Origin: Adiantum capillus-veneris | Taxonomy: Eukaryota; Streptophyta; Polypodiopsida; Polypodiales; Pteridaceae | NCBI GenBank assembly: GCA_014529385.2 | Contig: CM043950.1 | Coordinates: forward strand, 72,332,435-72,392,434 | Length of the DNA stretch: 60,000 bases | Direction of reading: 5' to 3' | Shown here: in pieces, positions 58,540-60,000 of the stretch | Position numbering within the stretch: position 1 is the stretch's first letter | How the letters are laid out: each line of letters begins with the position of its first letter | Position numbers and translations under genes: made by a program | Notes under the pieces: model-generated | What the model saw: only the letters and a program-made list of their open reading frames with translations | Database searches by the model: none | What the model was told of the DNA's origin: nothing

Positions 58540-60000
58540 TGGATGCAAGGTCCACCACTTGTTCAAGCTAGATCTAAGAAAGTATATATACTGAGTCTTC
58601 AAACTAGTAAACCAAGGGAAGAGAGAAGCAGGGTCCATCACTTGTCCAAGCTCATCTCTAGACAACATAGAGAGATGTTATGTCTACTAATTGTCCAATA
58701 TAGTCATGGAGAAATGATAGAAGGTTGATCCACTTGTCCAACCTATCATCTCTAGTAAAATGGGAGGTTTGGCCTTAAGATTCACTATGTAACCAACATA
58801 TACTTCATTGTATTATGAAGAGTAGAAAAGAAAAACTCTACCACTTGTCTAAGGTAGTTCCAAAATCAACATGGAGAGAAGAAAGCTTCACCATTTGTCC
58901 AAGATAGGTTCCATTAAAACATGGAAAACCTCATATATGTTGTACATGGAAGCTTTTTTCCAAGGTCCACCACTTGTCCAAGCTAGGATCCATTAAAACA
59001 TGGATAGAAACAAGGCTCCACAACTCGTCCAATCTTTATAGCTGCGAAGTGTACAGGTTGTCTAAACTAGGCATGGGAAAATAATAGAAGGTCCACCACT
59101 TATCCAATATATTATCTCTAATAGCATGGGAGGTTTGGTCTCAAGATTTAGGAATTGGCTGACCTGTATTTCATTGTATTATGATGAATTTGGTTTTAAA
59201 GTCAACTACTTATCCAAGCTATAAGTTTATATCTTGAATGGTATTCCTTCCCATCACTTAGAAAACCAATGATATGTTGTACATGGGAGGGTTTGTTACA
59301 AGGTCCACCACTTGTCCAAGCTAGTTTCATTGAAACATGGATGAAGACAAGCTCCACCATTTGTTAAATCTAGACTCCATTGAAATCTAGAAAATCCATT
59401 CTATGTTGTACATGGGGTTTTTGTTTTAAGGTCCAACACTTGTCCAAGCTAAGATCCATTGAAACATGGAGTAGAGAAACACTCCACCACTTGTCCAAGC
59501 TAGGCAACATTGATAGTAGTTGGTTTATTTTGAAGATCCACCACGTGTCTAAGCTAACTCTATTGAAACATAGAGAGAAGCAAAGGTCCACCAACTGTTC
59601 AAGCTAGGCTCCATTGAAACATGGACAGAAGCAAGCTCCACCATTTCTCCAAGATATACTCCATTGAAACATGGAGAGAATCAAAGGTCCACCATTTCTC
59701 CAAGCCAAGATCTAGTTGTCCAACCTATAAGGTTATATCTTAAATGGTAATCTTTCTAATCACTTGGAATACCCATGATATGTTTTACATGGGGGTTTTG
59801 TTCCAAGATCACCACTTGTCCAAGCTAACTCTATTGAAACATAGAGAGAAGCAAAGGTCCACCACTTGTCCAAGCTAGTCTCCATTGAAACAAGGAGAGA
59901 AGCAAGCTGCATCATTTCTCCAAGATAGGCTAGCATGGATAAGTGCACCTTGAAACAAACCTTCCTATGAGGCAATAGAGTATATGCTACATATTTTATG
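58540..60000 (-). repeat. Minisatellite block 5, reverse orientation
   Basis: Continues the reverse-oriented core (AAGGTCCACCACTTGTCCAA at about 58964, 59300 and 59586) with the same spacers as block 4, to the window's end. Confidence 0.93.

Overview
This window looks like nuclear DNA of a land plant with a large, repeat-rich genome. The evidence is eukaryotic: GT-AG introns, a Ty3/gypsy LTR retrotransposon with a second plant-type RNase H, a CACTA (En/Spm) DNA transposon, long CT/GA microsatellites and many kilobases of minisatellite. There are no operons, rRNA genes or tRNA genes that I can see. A fern or other seed-free plant is my guess, but the species cannot be fixed from sequence alone.

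Layout. 1-5.9 kb is AT-rich DNA with a decayed gypsy integrase remnant (about 4.1-5.2 kb) and a long CT microsatellite. 5.96-28.3 kb is a nested transposon complex. A ~3.56-kb segment occurs twice in direct orientation (copy A 5956-9515; copy B 16020-16259 continued at 24943-28280). A CACTA element (9516-16019) sits exactly between the copies, and an 8.7-kb LTR retrotransposon (16260-24942, minus strand) interrupts copy B. Copy A preserves the empty site, which gives the order of events: duplication and CACTA first, retrotransposon second. Both copies carry a chain of short hairpins that, in copy B, runs up to a BED-finger-like fragment, resembling the 5' part of a hAT element.

28.9-32.1 kb (minus) is a decayed DUF7869-type, transposase-like gene with a DUF8039-like N-terminus. 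32.2-46.0 kb is mostly a minisatellite built on a ~20-bp core (TTGGACAAGTGGTGGACCTT). It has ~430-bp units and, at 38.2-41.2 kb, a clean alternating ~866-bp higher-order repeat.

46.1-57.8 kb (plus) holds an unusual gene or gene cluster. Upstream exons encode a DGQHS-motif (ParB/DGQHR-like) protein ending at a strong GTATGT donor in phase 1. Downstream are three candidate terminal exons, SET, FCP1-like phosphatase + SAP, and a second FCP1-like domain. Each begins at a good acceptor, each is in the one phase that joins in frame to that donor, and each has its own stop. The DNA between them carries the same minisatellite, forward-oriented upstream of the SET exon and reverse-oriented at 54.7-56.6 kb, so one transcript could fold on itself. 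Several nonsense or frameshift lesions mean that at least some of this is pseudogenic or contains sequence errors.

Across the window, most premature stops in otherwise open frames (retrotransposon, CACTA, DGQHS gene, FCP1 exon) are explained by a single C-to-T change, as expected from deamination of methylated plant DNA. Protein family calls were made by eye, without database searches.
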